This document shows, piece by piece, positions 1 through 8,926 of a stretch of DNA of 64,000 nucleotides. The stretch comes from Pontibacter mucosus (GTDB taxonomy: Bacteria; Bacteroidota; Bacteroidia; Cytophagales; Hymenobacteraceae): the NCBI RefSeq assembly GCF_003054055.1, contig NZ_QBKI01000003.1:1-64000 (forward strand), given 5' to 3'. A program made the position numbers and the translations under genes. The number at the start of each line of letters is the position of its first letter. The first letter of the stretch is position 1. The notes beneath the pieces were generated by a model, which ran no database searches, was not told where the DNA came from, and was given only the letters and a program-made list of their open reading frames with translations.

Positions 1-95
1 GTATAAGTATAAGTATAAGTATAAGTATAAGTATAAGTATAAGTATAAGTATAAGTATAAGTATAAGTATAAGTATAAGTATAAGTATAAGTATA
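1..95. repeat. GTATAA hexamer tandem array
   Basis: Fifteen perfect copies of the hexamer GTATAA followed by a partial GTATA. The array touches the first base, so it probably continues upstream and its full length is unknown. Each unit junction recreates the word AAGTATA, which is strongly over-represented elsewhere in the window. A perfect hexamer array of this kind can change copy number by replication slippage. Confidence 0.95.
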
Positions 96-135
96 TGGCC
101 TTACCTACCTGCAAAGGACACTTTAGATACTATGC

Positions 136-507
136 TTACTTATTTAGAAACCTGTAGAAGAGTATGCCACCTGCTGCGTAGAGCACTGTGTCTACCCAAT
201 CGCCGGTATAGCGGGGCATAAACTGGGGGAAGAAAACCTCAAAGGCCAGCGAAAAATACAGCACCGTAAACGCCACCTGGTACCCGGAAAGACGAACATG
301 GGCACCGTAAAAGAAGCGCAGTACAAACAAGGTGGCCGTGAGCACCAGCGGTAGGCAAAGCAGATCGTCCAGGTAATGCTGCACCCACCAGGGCCGGGGC
401 AAGTCCAGCCAGCGCCATCCCCAATGCCCCACGTACACCGCCGCCAGCACCCAGAAAAGCGGACGAAGGGTGCCCCAACTTAGCCGGCCAGCAAGGCGAT
501 CAGCCAC
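136..507 (-). CDS. small integral membrane protein, function unknown
   Basis: A 123-residue protein with about four hydrophobic segments (near residues 14-30, 48-66, 75-93 and 105-120) and little soluble sequence, so it should sit in the inner membrane. It resembles small membrane proteins of Cytophagales that carry a YLDDLLCLP-like motif between the first two segments; databases often label these magnesium citrate secondary transporter, which I do not consider established. The start overlaps the end of the upstream zinc-ribbon gene by 28 bases, suggesting a two-gene, translationally coupled unit. No other ATG in frame would keep the first segment. Confidence 0.7.
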   Translation of the reverse strand: MADRLAGRLSWGTLRPLFWVLAAVYVGHWGWRWLDLPRPWWVQHYLDDLLCLPLVLTATLFVLRFFYGAHVRLSGYQVAFTVLYFSLAFEVFFPQFMPRYTGDWVDTVLYAAGGILFYRFLNK

Positions 508-776
508 AGGAAAAATGAGATGATGGACACAAAGGCAATCTGAAAACCAAGTCCTATCCTTTTGAAGAACCTGATAAACCAGTGGTCGTCTGGGTTAATC
601 TCTATAAATTTCAGGGAGTAACGCTCTTCCTCCTCCTGCCTGCGTTCCTCCCGCGCCTGCTGGCGGGCAACAGCAACCGGATCAAGTATACCTTGGCAAT
701 GCTCGCATCGGTCGGTCGGGTTTTGGCTCCAGCGGGACCATTGGCCGCAATGAGGACATTTCTTACTGGCGTTCAT
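480..776 (-). CDS. zinc-ribbon protein with C-terminal membrane anchor
   Basis: A 98-residue protein. The N terminus has two CxxC pairs (CPHCGQW near residues 7-13 and CEHCQG near 24-29), the signature of a small zinc ribbon. A charged, glutamate/arginine-rich helix follows (about 38-52), then a hydrophobic segment (about 76-97) that should anchor it in the membrane with the ribbon in the cytoplasm. It lies directly upstream of, and overlaps, the small membrane protein gene. The family's role is not known to me; a regulatory or scaffold role is only a guess. Confidence 0.7.
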   Translation of the reverse strand: MNASKKCPHCGQWSRWSQNPTDRCEHCQGILDPVAVARQQAREERRQEEEERYSLKFIEINPDDHWFIRFFKRIGLGFQIAFVSIISFFLWLIALLAG

Positions 777-895
777 AGGTATTTCAAGTATAGCTCACCT
801 GTACAGCAGCTTGCTGAAACGGGTAAGGGTAATACGGATTTACGTGAGTTTTAAAAGAAAAAACTACCTCGCTCAGTTGAGCTAATACAAAGGTA

Positions 896-908
896 ACGAA
901 TTATTCGT
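896..908. promoter_or_regulatory. candidate TetR operator palindrome
   Basis: A perfect 13-base palindrome (ACGAAT-T-ATTCGT) lies 22 bases before the start codon of the TetR-type regulator. Regulators of this family usually bind such a site over their own promoter, so autoregulation is likely by analogy. No binding evidence exists in the sequence alone. Confidence 0.4.
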
Positions 909-930
909 AATTTAGCTCCAAAGAGCTAAG

Positions 931-1554
931 ATGAAAGAAAAGATTATCAGCCAGGCTGTGGAGGTCTTTAACAGAAAAGGCATCAGCAAAACCACACTCC
1001 GTGATGTTGCCCGTGAATTAGCAATTAGCGATGGGCACCTGCGATATTACTTTAAGACCAAGGAGGCTCTGGTGCACGCTATCTTTTCCGAAATGGAACG
1101 GGAGATAACAGCCTATGCGACCGAAACTGCCAGCGACGTTACAGCTGCCCAGGCACTGGCGGCACCCCTGACGAACATTTACAGGGTCATGTACCGGTAT
1201 GTTTTCTTTTTTGTAGAGTCGGCGGCTATACTTGAGACATTCCCCAAAGTATACGCGTCCTATGAAAAGCTATTCCAGAGCAGAAGAGAATTGTTCTTAG
1301 CCATTTTTGAAGAGTACAAACGGAGCGGCGTATTTGAGGACAGCGTGGAAGCCCACCTATTTCCACTGCTGTTTGAGCAGGTGTTTATCGTGTCGGATAG
1401 TTGGTTGCGGTACGCGCGCCTCCCGCAGAACCGCCACCTTACCCAGGAGAATCAAATCCGGCATTACGTAGCTGTAACGGTAGCCTTGCTGCTGCCATAC
1501 TTTAACACCCGCTTAAAAAATGAGGTAACTGCCTGGCTGAAGCAAAATGACTAA
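931..1554 (+). CDS. TetR/AcrR family transcriptional regulator
   Basis: A 207-residue protein. Residues 1-50 form the classic TetR helix-turn-helix, with the conserved run TLRDVARELAISDGHLRYYF and the following KEAL. The rest is an all-helical ligand and dimer domain without recognisable specificity. Length is normal for the family (about 190-210). It stands alone: the flanking genes point away or are separated by 690 bases, so the target other than itself cannot be named. Two AAGTATA words occur in the coding sequence. Confidence 0.9.
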   Translation: MKEKIISQAVEVFNRKGISKTTLRDVARELAISDGHLRYYFKTKEALVHAIFSEMEREITAYATETASDVTAAQALAAPLTNIYRVMYRYVFFFVESAAILETFPKVYASYEKLFQSRRELFLAIFEEYKRSGVFEDSVEAHLFPLLFEQVFIVSDSWLRYARLPQNRHLTQENQIRHYVAVTVALLLPYFNTRLKNEVTAWLKQND

Positions 1555-2240
1555 AATTACTGAGTAGGGCTATCGGGTAGAAGCCATTAATGGGACACGC
1601 AGCTGTGAAAAGTATACTGCTGTTAGCGGTTGACATTCAGTGCGTTTGCTGATAAACATTCAAGTAATAACGGAGTTTTTGGTATTATGATAATATTTTA
1701 TATTAACCTGTTGTTGCTGTAGCCTTACCCGAACTTTCGTAGCCTTAACTACTATTCCCTTCTATCCGGTGAAACGCTACCTCACTTATATTCCTCTGTA
1801 GCGTATGGTAAGTATAGGCAAGATATATCTCACGCTAGCTTGAGTAAGCCTTTCACTCTGCCATTATTGTTCTAATTCCCGTAGCAGACCCTTCAAGAAG
1901 CAAACGTTTCTAGTGCTCGCTTGTCTTATCCACTCCAATTGCATCAATTCCAAATTGTATGCCGGTAATAAACATTTCCTGATGAGATGTTTTTGCGTTG
2001 CCCAATCTGCTGCATCTCCTGTGCAGTAACTGAGAACACCACAGTTAAACTGCTATTTTGATCTTGGAGCGTCGTCTTCAGGGCAGTTTCCTTTATTTGC
2101 TTTTCTGGCTCCTCGATGCGCCGGCAGCGGAACCATGCTGGCCGGTCTGTATCAAATCTTAGGTGCTTGTACAACTCCTTCTACTTACTAAAATCACCCT
2201 ATTAACAATGTTAAATGTGGTTGAATTAAAAGAGCATATC
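1555..2240. other. 686-base spacer without a convincing gene
   Basis: AT-rich spacer between the tetR gene and the haloperoxidase gene. A 76-codon minus-strand frame (1944-2174, TTG start) is present, but its product matches nothing I know and it lacks a credible start, so it is at best a remnant. The AAGTATA word is seen only twice here (around 1600 and 1810) and then disappears until about 4240. Confidence 0.5.
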
Positions 2241-3641
2241 ATGAAAACAATTTTAAAAATTTTTGGAGGATTTATACTTCTCATCAGTATAGGTTCTTGT
2301 TCGAAGGATGATTTTGAACCCCTGGATCCGTGTAAGAGTGTTCAGAACTATAACAATGGCATGATCAATTCTTACAGCAATGGAGTCGTGCTTCAATGGA
2401 ATGAATTGTTGAGTCAGTCTGTCGATCAGCAGCTGCCGCAGCCTACTGAAGTGAAACTTTATGCCATGGTTACGCTGGCAATGCACGATGCCCTGAATAA
2501 CGTGGTTCCGAAATACGAGACCTATGCCTTGGATAATGCAAGTGCAGACGCCAGCAGGATCACGAAAAAGAACATTCATGCCATTGCCGATGCTGCGGTT
2601 TCGCAGGCAGCCCACGACATGATGGTACAGCTTTACCCGCTTGCCACCGCGTCTGCCGATTCCTTATTAAGTCAGGTTTTGACGGGTATTACTGATTCGG
2701 ATTTAAAAACCAGGGGCATTGATGTTGGTAGGAGAGCAGCAGCTGCCGTGCTGGATAAAAGAAAAAGTGATTTCCAGTTAGCCTTTGAAAGCTACCCCGG
2801 AGGCACTGCACCCGGAGAATTCCGGGTTGATTATTTGCCGTGGTCGCAGCCTGGGCCTTGGCCTGCCAATGCAGTGTTCGCCCCCAACTTGGGAAGCCTC
2901 ACACCGTTCGGCATTAAATCCGGAAACCAATTCAGAGACGATGAAGCCCCGTACCCATTAAATTCAAAAGAGTATGTAGCAGATTACAATGAAGTCAAAT
3001 CCCTGGGTTGCAAAGACTGCCCCGGCAGAACCAGCGAACAAACAGAAATCGGTGCCTTTTGGGTGGAAACGTCCTCCAGTTATATGAACAGGATGGCCAG
3101 GGCCTTAGTCGAACAGAGGAAACTGAATGGCTGGGAAGCTGCAAGGCTGATAGGGCTTATCCAAATGTCGTTGATAGATGCTTACATCGCTTCTTTTGAG
3201 GGAAAGTACCACTATAAGACCTGGAGGCCGATTACAGCCATAAGAAACGGGGATTCAGACGGAGTGGACGCTACCGTTGGAGATGCTGGCTGGGAGCCAG
3301 TCTTTAACACGCCTCCTACTCCGAACTTTCCTTCCACACACGCCTACGGTGCAGCTGCAGCCGCAGCGGTCTTTAAATCCTATTTCAAGTCTGACCAAAT
3401 CAACCTGAATGTTACCAGTCCCTACCACTTGCCTGGCGTTGAGCGTAATATCAGAAGCTTTTCGCAAATGGCTTATGAAAGTTCTGTCTCCAGAATATAC
3501 ATAGGCTATCATTTCAGACAAGATGTTGAAGTGGGGCAACGGCAGGGTAAGAAGCTAGGAAAGTATGTGTACGAGAATAATTTACGGGAGCTGAATCAAT
3601 GCAATATGGAGGAGAATATGAGCACTTCGCCTGAAATGTAG
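2241..3641 (+). CDS. vanadium-dependent haloperoxidase-like lipoprotein (PAP2 superfamily)
   Basis: A 466-residue secreted lipoprotein. The start at 2241 gives a clean lipoprotein signal (MKTILKIF..., lipobox SIGSC near residue 22); an in-frame GTG-type start 78 bases earlier would spoil it. All three phosphate/vanadate-binding motifs of the PAP2/vanadium haloperoxidase superfamily are present: K-x6-RP (about 322-330), PSTH (364-367) and SR-x5-H-x3-D (417-428). The all-helical region before them fits haloperoxidases rather than short PAP2 phosphatases. The motifs allow either halide oxidation or acid phosphatase activity; the family call is firm, the reaction is not. The gene is AT-richer than its neighbours and contains no AAGTATA word. 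Confidence 0.85.
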   Translation: MKTILKIFGGFILLISIGSCSKDDFEPLDPCKSVQNYNNGMINSYSNGVVLQWNELLSQSVDQQLPQPTEVKLYAMVTLAMHDALNNVVPKYETYALDNASADASRITKKNIHAIADAAVSQAAHDMMVQLYPLATASADSLLSQVLTGITDSDLKTRGIDVGRRAAAAVLDKRKSDFQLAFESYPGGTAPGEFRVDYLPWSQPGPWPANAVFAPNLGSLTPFGIKSGNQFRDDEAPYPLNSKEYVADYNEVKSLGCKDCPGRTSEQTEIGAFWVETSSSYMNRMARALVEQRKLNGWEAARLIGLIQMSLIDAYIASFEGKYHYKTWRPITAIRNGDSDGVDATVGDAGWEPVFNTPPTPNFPSTHAYGAAAAAAVFKSYFKSDQINLNVTSPYHLPGVERNIRSFSQMAYESSVSRIYIGYHFRQDVEVGQRQGKKLGKYVYENNLRELNQCNMEENMSTSPEM

Positions 3642-4262
3642 GGCATCGTTTAATTGGGAGATCAGGGGAGTAATGTTAAGAAAAGAGACTTTATTAGCCT
3701 TGGTTCCTGAACCAGAACTGTGCGTGCAGTACTGGTGCTCATGATGGCAGGCACCTGTACCTGCCAGTAAAAATCATGCTATGATAAAAGCCGCTCCATG
3801 TAAAATGGAGCGGCTTTTTTGCTGTAGTAGTCGAAAGGGTGGTCTTATCAAACTTTACTCACATGAGTTTAAAAATACTTCCATACTTTCTGTGTAAGGA
3901 ACGAGAAAGGGATCTTGGTCGGATTATTCGGTCTATTTCAATACAAATAATTGTAAGTTCCTATTAATTAGTTGCCTTATACTTGGTGGTGTTGATAGAC
4001 GAAGAGACTTTATCGACGTAAAAGTACCTGTTACGCACGTTGAGTTGCGCTTAGGTCCTGAACTAATTTTTCCCAAAGCTGCCTCAAGCAGTTATAACAC
4101 CCTGTTTTCATCTGTCTCCTCCTGGCGATGATGCAGCTGAAATAGAAAGCTCACCCTCTTTGCCCCTGCTAGCAAGGTGCTCATCAACTGCACGTGATGG
4201 TCATTTTGTTTCTTGCCTTGATGCCAGACCATGTAGTTGAAAGTATAAAATAAACAAGGGGT
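3642..4262. other. 621-base spacer, possible gene remnants
   Basis: Holds the haloperoxidase terminator (3786-3820). The rest shows no ORF with family resemblance. A short minus-strand frame (about 4092-4232, roughly 46 codons from an ATG) reads like protein but has no recognisable relatives and may be decayed. AT-rich and nearly free of the AAGTATA word until just before the sulfatase start. Confidence 0.4.
3786..3820 (+). terminator. rho-independent terminator after the haloperoxidase gene
   Basis: A 14-base perfect stem (3786-3799 with 3805-3818) with a 5-base loop, flanked by A and T runs. It lies 145 bases after the haloperoxidase stop. The stem core AAAGCCGCTCCA recurs in the tRNA-Glu terminator. 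Confidence 0.85.
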
Positions 4263-6059
4263 ATGAAAAAAGTATCCTTTTTCCTTTACCTGATTATTAT
4301 CGGGTTATTATTCACAGTGGTTGCCTGCCGCGACCGTAAAACCGAAGACAAGAGCGAGGCCAAAACAGATAACAATACCAATGCAGCTGCTAACCGCAGC
4401 AGGCCAAACATTCTCTTGATAGTGGTGGACGACCTGGGCTACTCGGACCTGTCACCGTTTGGTGGGGAGATCCGCACCCCCAACATACAACGCCTGGCGG
4501 ATAATGGGCTGATTGTACAGAACTGTTATACTTCGCCGCTGTGCGCGCCCTCCCGGGCCATGTTCCTGTCCGGCATGGACAATCACATCAGCGGCGTGGG
4601 TGCCATGCCTCCTTTTCAGGCGGCCAGCCAATACATGCAGCCTGGTTACGAAGGATACCTGAACGACCGCGTTATGACTCTGCCTGAAGTGTTGCGGGAA
4701 AACGGCTACCATACCTACATGAGTGGCAAATGGCACCTGGGGCACGAGAAAGGCAGGAGACCGTTTGAGGAAGGCTTTGAGCGCAGCTTCTCCTTTCTGG
4801 GTGGGGGAGCCAGCCATTTCAGCAATATTTTCCCGTTAGGGCCTGAGGAGGTGATCCACACCGTGTACTACGATGACAGCGTGCAGGTGAAAAAGCTTCC
4901 GGATGATTTTTACTCTTCCAATTACTACGCCGACAAAATGATCCAGTACATCACCGAGCAAAAAGACGATGCCCCTTTCTTCGGCTACCTGGCTTTCACG
5001 GCACCCCACGACCCGCTGCACGTGCCCGACGAATGGATGGATAAGTATAAAGGCGCATACGACAAGGGGTACGATGCCATTCGCCAGGTACGGATGGACA
5101 ACATGAAAAAACTAGGGCTGATACCTAAGGACCTTCCCATTAACCCGGGTTCCGGTGAATTTAAAAAGTGGAACGAGCTATCGGCGCAGGAGAAAAAGCT
5201 GCAGGCCCGCCGGATGGAGCTTTACGCTGCCATGCTGGAGATCATGGATCTGGACATTGGCCGTGTGCTGGAGGCCTTGCAAAAGGCAGGCAAGTTGGAG
5301 AATACAATTGTCATGTTGATCGGCGATAACGGCGCTAACCCCAAAGATCCATCGTTTTACAAAACGAACATGAAGCCGTTTGACAACAGCCTGGAGAACA
5401 TGGGCAAACCCAACTCTTTTGTGTCGCTGGAAGGGGCCTGGGCAGAGGTGACCGCAACGCCTTATGCATACTTCAAAACTACCACGGGAGAGGGCGGTAT
5501 CCGGGTACCATTCATTATTTCCGGGCCGGGCGTTACTTTAAAAGGAGTGGATGCAACCAACAAAATCCTAGGCACCGACATTATGCCTACGCTGCTCGAT
5601 ATCACCGGCATAGAACGGCCGGATACATACAAAAACAACAAGCTGGCAGCCATGACAGGAACAACTTTCAATGAAATGCTAGGCAAAAAAGGAAGCACCG
5701 TGCGGGATGAGGAGAACGGCTTTGGGGTTGAAAGCCTGGAAAATAAAGCCTACATCAAAGGCGATTGGAAAATCCGGTTCGTTATGCCTCCGTTTGGCGA
5801 CGGAAAAACCTGGCACCTGTTCAACCTGAAGGATGACCCAAGGGAGCAACGTGATTTGGCGAAGCAAAACCCGGACAAACTCAATGAACTGCTTGGAGAT
5901 TGGGGCGCTTACACGCAGGCGGTAGGCTATATTCAGTTCAACGGGGGCAGAGCGTACGAAGTGCTGGGGCCAAAGAACTTCTTTAAATCGGAGCTGGATT
6001 CTACGAACCGTGCTCTTCTCGAAAAAGCAAAGTTGGAAATGGTCCGAGGTGGAGAATAA
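4263..6059 (+). CDS. sulfatase (arylsulfatase-type) lipoprotein
   Basis: A 598-residue exported sulfatase. A lipoprotein signal with Cys near residue 22 (FTVVAC) is followed by a charged linker and the alkaline-phosphatase-fold sulfatase domain. The formylglycine signature C-A-P-S-R starts at Cys94, so activity needs a maturase. Metal and sulfate-binding landmarks are present: DDLGYSD near 57-63, GKWHLGHE, APHDP and GDNGANP. This Cys-type S1 sulfatase removes sulfate from aryl or glycan sulfate esters outside the inner membrane; the substrate cannot be read from sequence. No dedicated maturase or glycan-utilisation genes are adjacent. Confidence 0.92.
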   Translation: MKKVSFFLYLIIIGLLFTVVACRDRKTEDKSEAKTDNNTNAAANRSRPNILLIVVDDLGYSDLSPFGGEIRTPNIQRLADNGLIVQNCYTSPLCAPSRAMFLSGMDNHISGVGAMPPFQAASQYMQPGYEGYLNDRVMTLPEVLRENGYHTYMSGKWHLGHEKGRRPFEEGFERSFSFLGGGASHFSNIFPLGPEEVIHTVYYDDSVQVKKLPDDFYSSNYYADKMIQYITEQKDDAPFFGYLAFTAPHDPLHVPDEWMDKYKGAYDKGYDAIRQVRMDNMKKLGLIPKDLPINPGSGEFKKWNELSAQEKKLQARRMELYAAMLEIMDLDIGRVLEALQKAGKLENTIVMLIGDNGANPKDPSFYKTNMKPFDNSLENMGKPNSFVSLEGAWAEVTATPYAYFKTTTGEGGIRVPFIISGPGVTLKGVDATNKILGTDIMPTLLDITGIERPDTYKNNKLAAMTGTTFNEMLGKKGSTVRDEENGFGVESLENKAYIKGDWKIRFVMPPFGDGKTWHLFNLKDDPREQRDLAKQNPDKLNELLGDWGAYTQAVGYIQFNGGRAYEVLGPKNFFKSELDSTNRALLEKAKLEMVRGGE

Positions 6060-6199
6060 GCGGCACGCATGAAGTCCTCGCCTGATATCGGGCAGGAAAT
6101 TACAGGTTTCCGATGTGATTCTTCTCAGTAGGTAGAAAGCGTCATTCATTGAGATATGCCTTTCACCATCCTCTAAAACCAAACATTGCAATTTAAGTC

Positions 6200-8530
6200 A
6201 TGATAAAGAACTATCTGAAAATCGCCATACGGATACTCTGGAAGAACAAGCTTTTCTCGTTAGTCAATATACTGAGCTTGTCATTGAGTATGGCGGTTGG
6301 AGTTATTCTTTTCACATTCGTAAAGGCCAATCACGATACAGACCATTTCCATCCAAAACTAAATCAGATAGTACGGATACTCACGCAGGAAACAAATGCG
6401 GCGGAGCAAACCAAATGGGCAACAGCTCCATTGCCATTGGCGCCTCAAATGGACAGTATCTCCTTTGTTGAAAAAACGGTAAAAGTACGTCTGGCAGGAA
6501 AACATAACCTGCAAACCGACGGAGGCGATGTACCTATTGACATAAAATTTTCGGAACCTTCTTTTTTTGATGTTTTTGGCTTTAAACTGCTGTCAGGCAG
6601 TGCACAAAGGCTTGCCCATAATCCCAACACCCTTTTTTTAACTGAAAAAACAGCAGAAAAGATATTTGGTAACGCCAATGCCTTAGGACAAACGGTTCGG
6701 TTTGAAAAGCTGGGCTCTTATACCGTGGAGGGAATTATCGAGGCCCCGCCCTTAGAGACCCATCTCCCCATTGAGGCTATGCTTTCTATGAATGCTGCTG
6801 AAATGCTTGAAAAGAGAGGGGCAATCCCTGATGTTTCACAAAACTGGGGAGACTTCAAGAGTGCAGCCATTTACGCCCGTTTAGCATCAGAAGACAACAT
6901 AGAGCAGCTCCATACAACGCTCCAAAACTATGCCCGGAAATCGGATAAGAGCAAGCTTCAATTCCTGGCCCAACCCATAGAAGACATCACCCCCCGAAAC
7001 AACGACATTAAAAATGACCACCATGCGGGTGTTGATTGGACGGGCATAAAAACGCAGCTATTTTTAATTCTCTCCTTAACCCTGTTGTCTGCTTTCAACT
7101 ACATCAGTCTGGCATTGGCGCGTGCCTTCTCCCGGGCGCGAGAAGTAGGCATTCGCAAAACCTTAGGCGCAACAAGAGAACAAATCATTGGTCAGTTTTT
7201 AATGGAATCGACTCTTGTTTCCCTGTTGGCCATGATGTTTACAGTACCGTGTGTTAATATTTTAGGGCACTACGTACCCGATATGGACATGGCGTTTGCC
7301 TGGGATACAACCTTAGCTTTAGGCTTGCTAACCTACGCCGTTATCACAGGCCTGGTCGCAGGGGCATTTCCATCTTGGCTGTTGTCAGCGTTTGAGCCTA
7401 TACAGATTTTGCGGAAAATGAAGAATGTGAAGCTGTTCCGGGGTGTTGCTGTGTACAAAGCTTTGGTTGTCTTGCAGTTTTCAGTGACCATCATGCTGAT
7501 GATATTTTTCGTCATATTGGCTGATTATGAAAGAAGAAACAATGCAACCATTAGCTCCATCATGACACCTGATATCCTGACACTTGATTTGAAAGGTGAA
7601 AAGTATGGAAACCTGCAAAACGAGATAAGCCAGTTAAGTCAGGTAGAAACGACTTTGGCAACGAACTGGTATTACGATGCTTTCAAAACGGGGAGTAGTG
7701 CTGTACAGCTGAAAGATAAAACGCTGAAAATAAAGTATGTAAGCATTGATCCGAAAACAATTGAAACAGAAGGTATCAGCTTAAAATCCGGGCAGAGTTT
7801 TCCTGAAAATATGCCCCAGCATATGGAGCAGTATGTGCTGGTGAATGAAGCTGCCGCAAAATTACTGGCGCCTGAGGCGGAGACGTTAGTGGGGCAAAAC
7901 CTGTTACTGGACTCCGCCTCTGTACAAGTCATAGGCATCATGCCCGACCAGATTTTTGACGAACCAATCCCGTTAATCTATCGCTATTTGCCAAATGAAA
8001 TAACCTCCCTGGTCATTAAAATAAAGCCAGGTTCAGAAATGGCAGTGACCCAGGCCATTCAATCCCTATGGGAAAACCATTTTCCTGAAAAAACGGCAAG
8101 TATTCAAAATCTGAAAGCCCTGTATTCGGGAGAAGGCAGTAGGGAGAGAATAGGCTTTTTTGGATTCTTTGCCCTTGTCGTCATGCTAATTGCTGCTTTG
8201 GGCGTTTTAGGCATCGCCAGTTACTCCGTAGAGGTACGCACGAAAGAACTGGGTATAAGAAAAGTAATGGGCGCGAGCAACGTGAGGTTGGTATGGACAG
8301 TTACCAAGGATTTTGTCATGCTTATCCTGGTTGCCGGGCTTATCGGCGTTCCGGCGGGTGTGTTCTGCGGCGATTTATTACGCAAAGAAATGGGCCCTCA
8401 TGTTGATTTGAGCTTTCTGAATACAAGCATCGGCTTTGCTTTGGTTGCCCTGGTTGGGTTGTTGACTGTCCTATCCCAAACCATTCGAGCGGCGCAAATT
8501 GAACCTGTAAGAGTTTTAAAAGTAGAGTAA
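6200..8530 (+). CDS. ABC transporter permease, MacB/FtsX type (two FtsX domains)
   Basis: A 776-residue inner-membrane protein with the layout of Bacteroidota MacB-like permeases: N-terminal membrane helix (about 18-42), MacB_PCD periplasmic domain, a three-helix FtsX block (about 285-420), another helix, a second periplasmic domain, and a last three-helix FtsX block (about 650-770). Both FtsX blocks hold the family word REVGIRKTLGA or KELGIRKVMGA. Such proteins couple to a LolD/MacB ATPase in antibiotic, peptide or lipoprotein export or stress sensing. No ATPase gene is next to it. Lower G+C than most neighbours and no AAGTATA word in 2.3 kb. Confidence 0.88.
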   Translation: MIKNYLKIAIRILWKNKLFSLVNILSLSLSMAVGVILFTFVKANHDTDHFHPKLNQIVRILTQETNAAEQTKWATAPLPLAPQMDSISFVEKTVKVRLAGKHNLQTDGGDVPIDIKFSEPSFFDVFGFKLLSGSAQRLAHNPNTLFLTEKTAEKIFGNANALGQTVRFEKLGSYTVEGIIEAPPLETHLPIEAMLSMNAAEMLEKRGAIPDVSQNWGDFKSAAIYARLASEDNIEQLHTTLQNYARKSDKSKLQFLAQPIEDITPRNNDIKNDHHAGVDWTGIKTQLFLILSLTLLSAFNYISLALARAFSRAREVGIRKTLGATREQIIGQFLMESTLVSLLAMMFTVPCVNILGHYVPDMDMAFAWDTTLALGLLTYAVITGLVAGAFPSWLLSAFEPIQILRKMKNVKLFRGVAVYKALVVLQFSVTIMLMIFFVILADYERRNNATISSIMTPDILTLDLKGEKYGNLQNEISQLSQVETTLATNWYYDAFKTGSSAVQLKDKTLKIKYVSIDPKTIETEGISLKSGQSFPENMPQHMEQYVLVNEAAAKLLAPEAETLVGQNLLLDSASVQVIGIMPDQIFDEPIPLIYRYLPNEITSLVIKIKPGSEMAVTQAIQSLWENHFPEKTASIQNLKALYSGEGSRERIGFFGFFALVVMLIAALGVLGIASYSVEVRTKELGIRKVMGASNVRLVWTVTKDFVMLILVAGLIGVPAGVFCGDLLRKEMGPHVDLSFLNTSIGFALVALVGLLTVLSQTIRAAQIEPVRVLKVE

Positions 8531-8707
8531 GAAGGTATAACACCCAGAGGCAGGTTATAACGATGGCAAGACAATTAACTCTATTCCGTGACAACATGAC
8601 GATACGCTACATCATGGCCCAATCCGTTGGTGAGGCAGGAGATTTAAAAGCGGGTCTCCTGGTATAAAAGTAACTGCAGTGGTGTCCGAATAGCGACCGA
8701 AGTGCAT

Positions 8708-8743
8708 AAAAAAAGCCGCTCCAGTTTTAGCTGAAGCGGCTTT
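8708..8743 (-). terminator. terminator of the tRNA-Glu gene
   Basis: On the minus strand, directly after the tRNA CCA end, an AAAGCCGCT...AGCGGCTTT stem is followed by a run of seven T. Confidence 0.85.
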
Positions 8744-8817
8744 GGTAGCCCGTAGGGGAATCGAACCCCTGTTACCAGAATGAAAATCTGGCGTCCTAAC
8801 CCCTAGACGAACGGGCC
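8743..8817 (-). tRNA. tRNA-Glu (anticodon TTC)
   Basis: Folds as a complete 75-base tRNA: acceptor stem GGCCCGT with ACGGGCT (one G-U pair), D arm TCGTCTAGGGGTTAGGA, anticodon stem CCAGA/TCTGG around loop TTTTCAT with anticodon TTC, and T arm GGGGTTCGATTCCCC. The CCA end is encoded. It carries its own promoter (8837-8866) and terminator, so it is a single-gene transcript. Confidence 0.97.
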
Positions 8818-8836
8818 GTTCTGTCTGATTGTGGTG

Positions 8837-8866
8837 CAAATATAGCGCTCGTTTCCTTTACTGCAA
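8837..8866 (-). promoter_or_regulatory. Bacteroidota housekeeping promoter of tRNA-Glu
   Basis: Read on the minus strand: TTG, exactly 19 bases, then TATATTTG, a perfect match to TTG-N19-TAnnTTTG. The -7 element ends 19 bases before the mature tRNA 5' end, giving a short leader. Confidence 0.85.
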
Positions 8867-8926
8867 TAGCCCCCAGTGATTTTTTTATAAGTTCAGCAGA
8901 AACCTGCTGAAGATCAGGGGAAAAAA

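Noticed and set aside
1944..2174. 76-codon minus-strand frame in a spacer
   Set aside because: TTG start, no recognisable family, and no supporting context; kept only as a note in the spacer entry.
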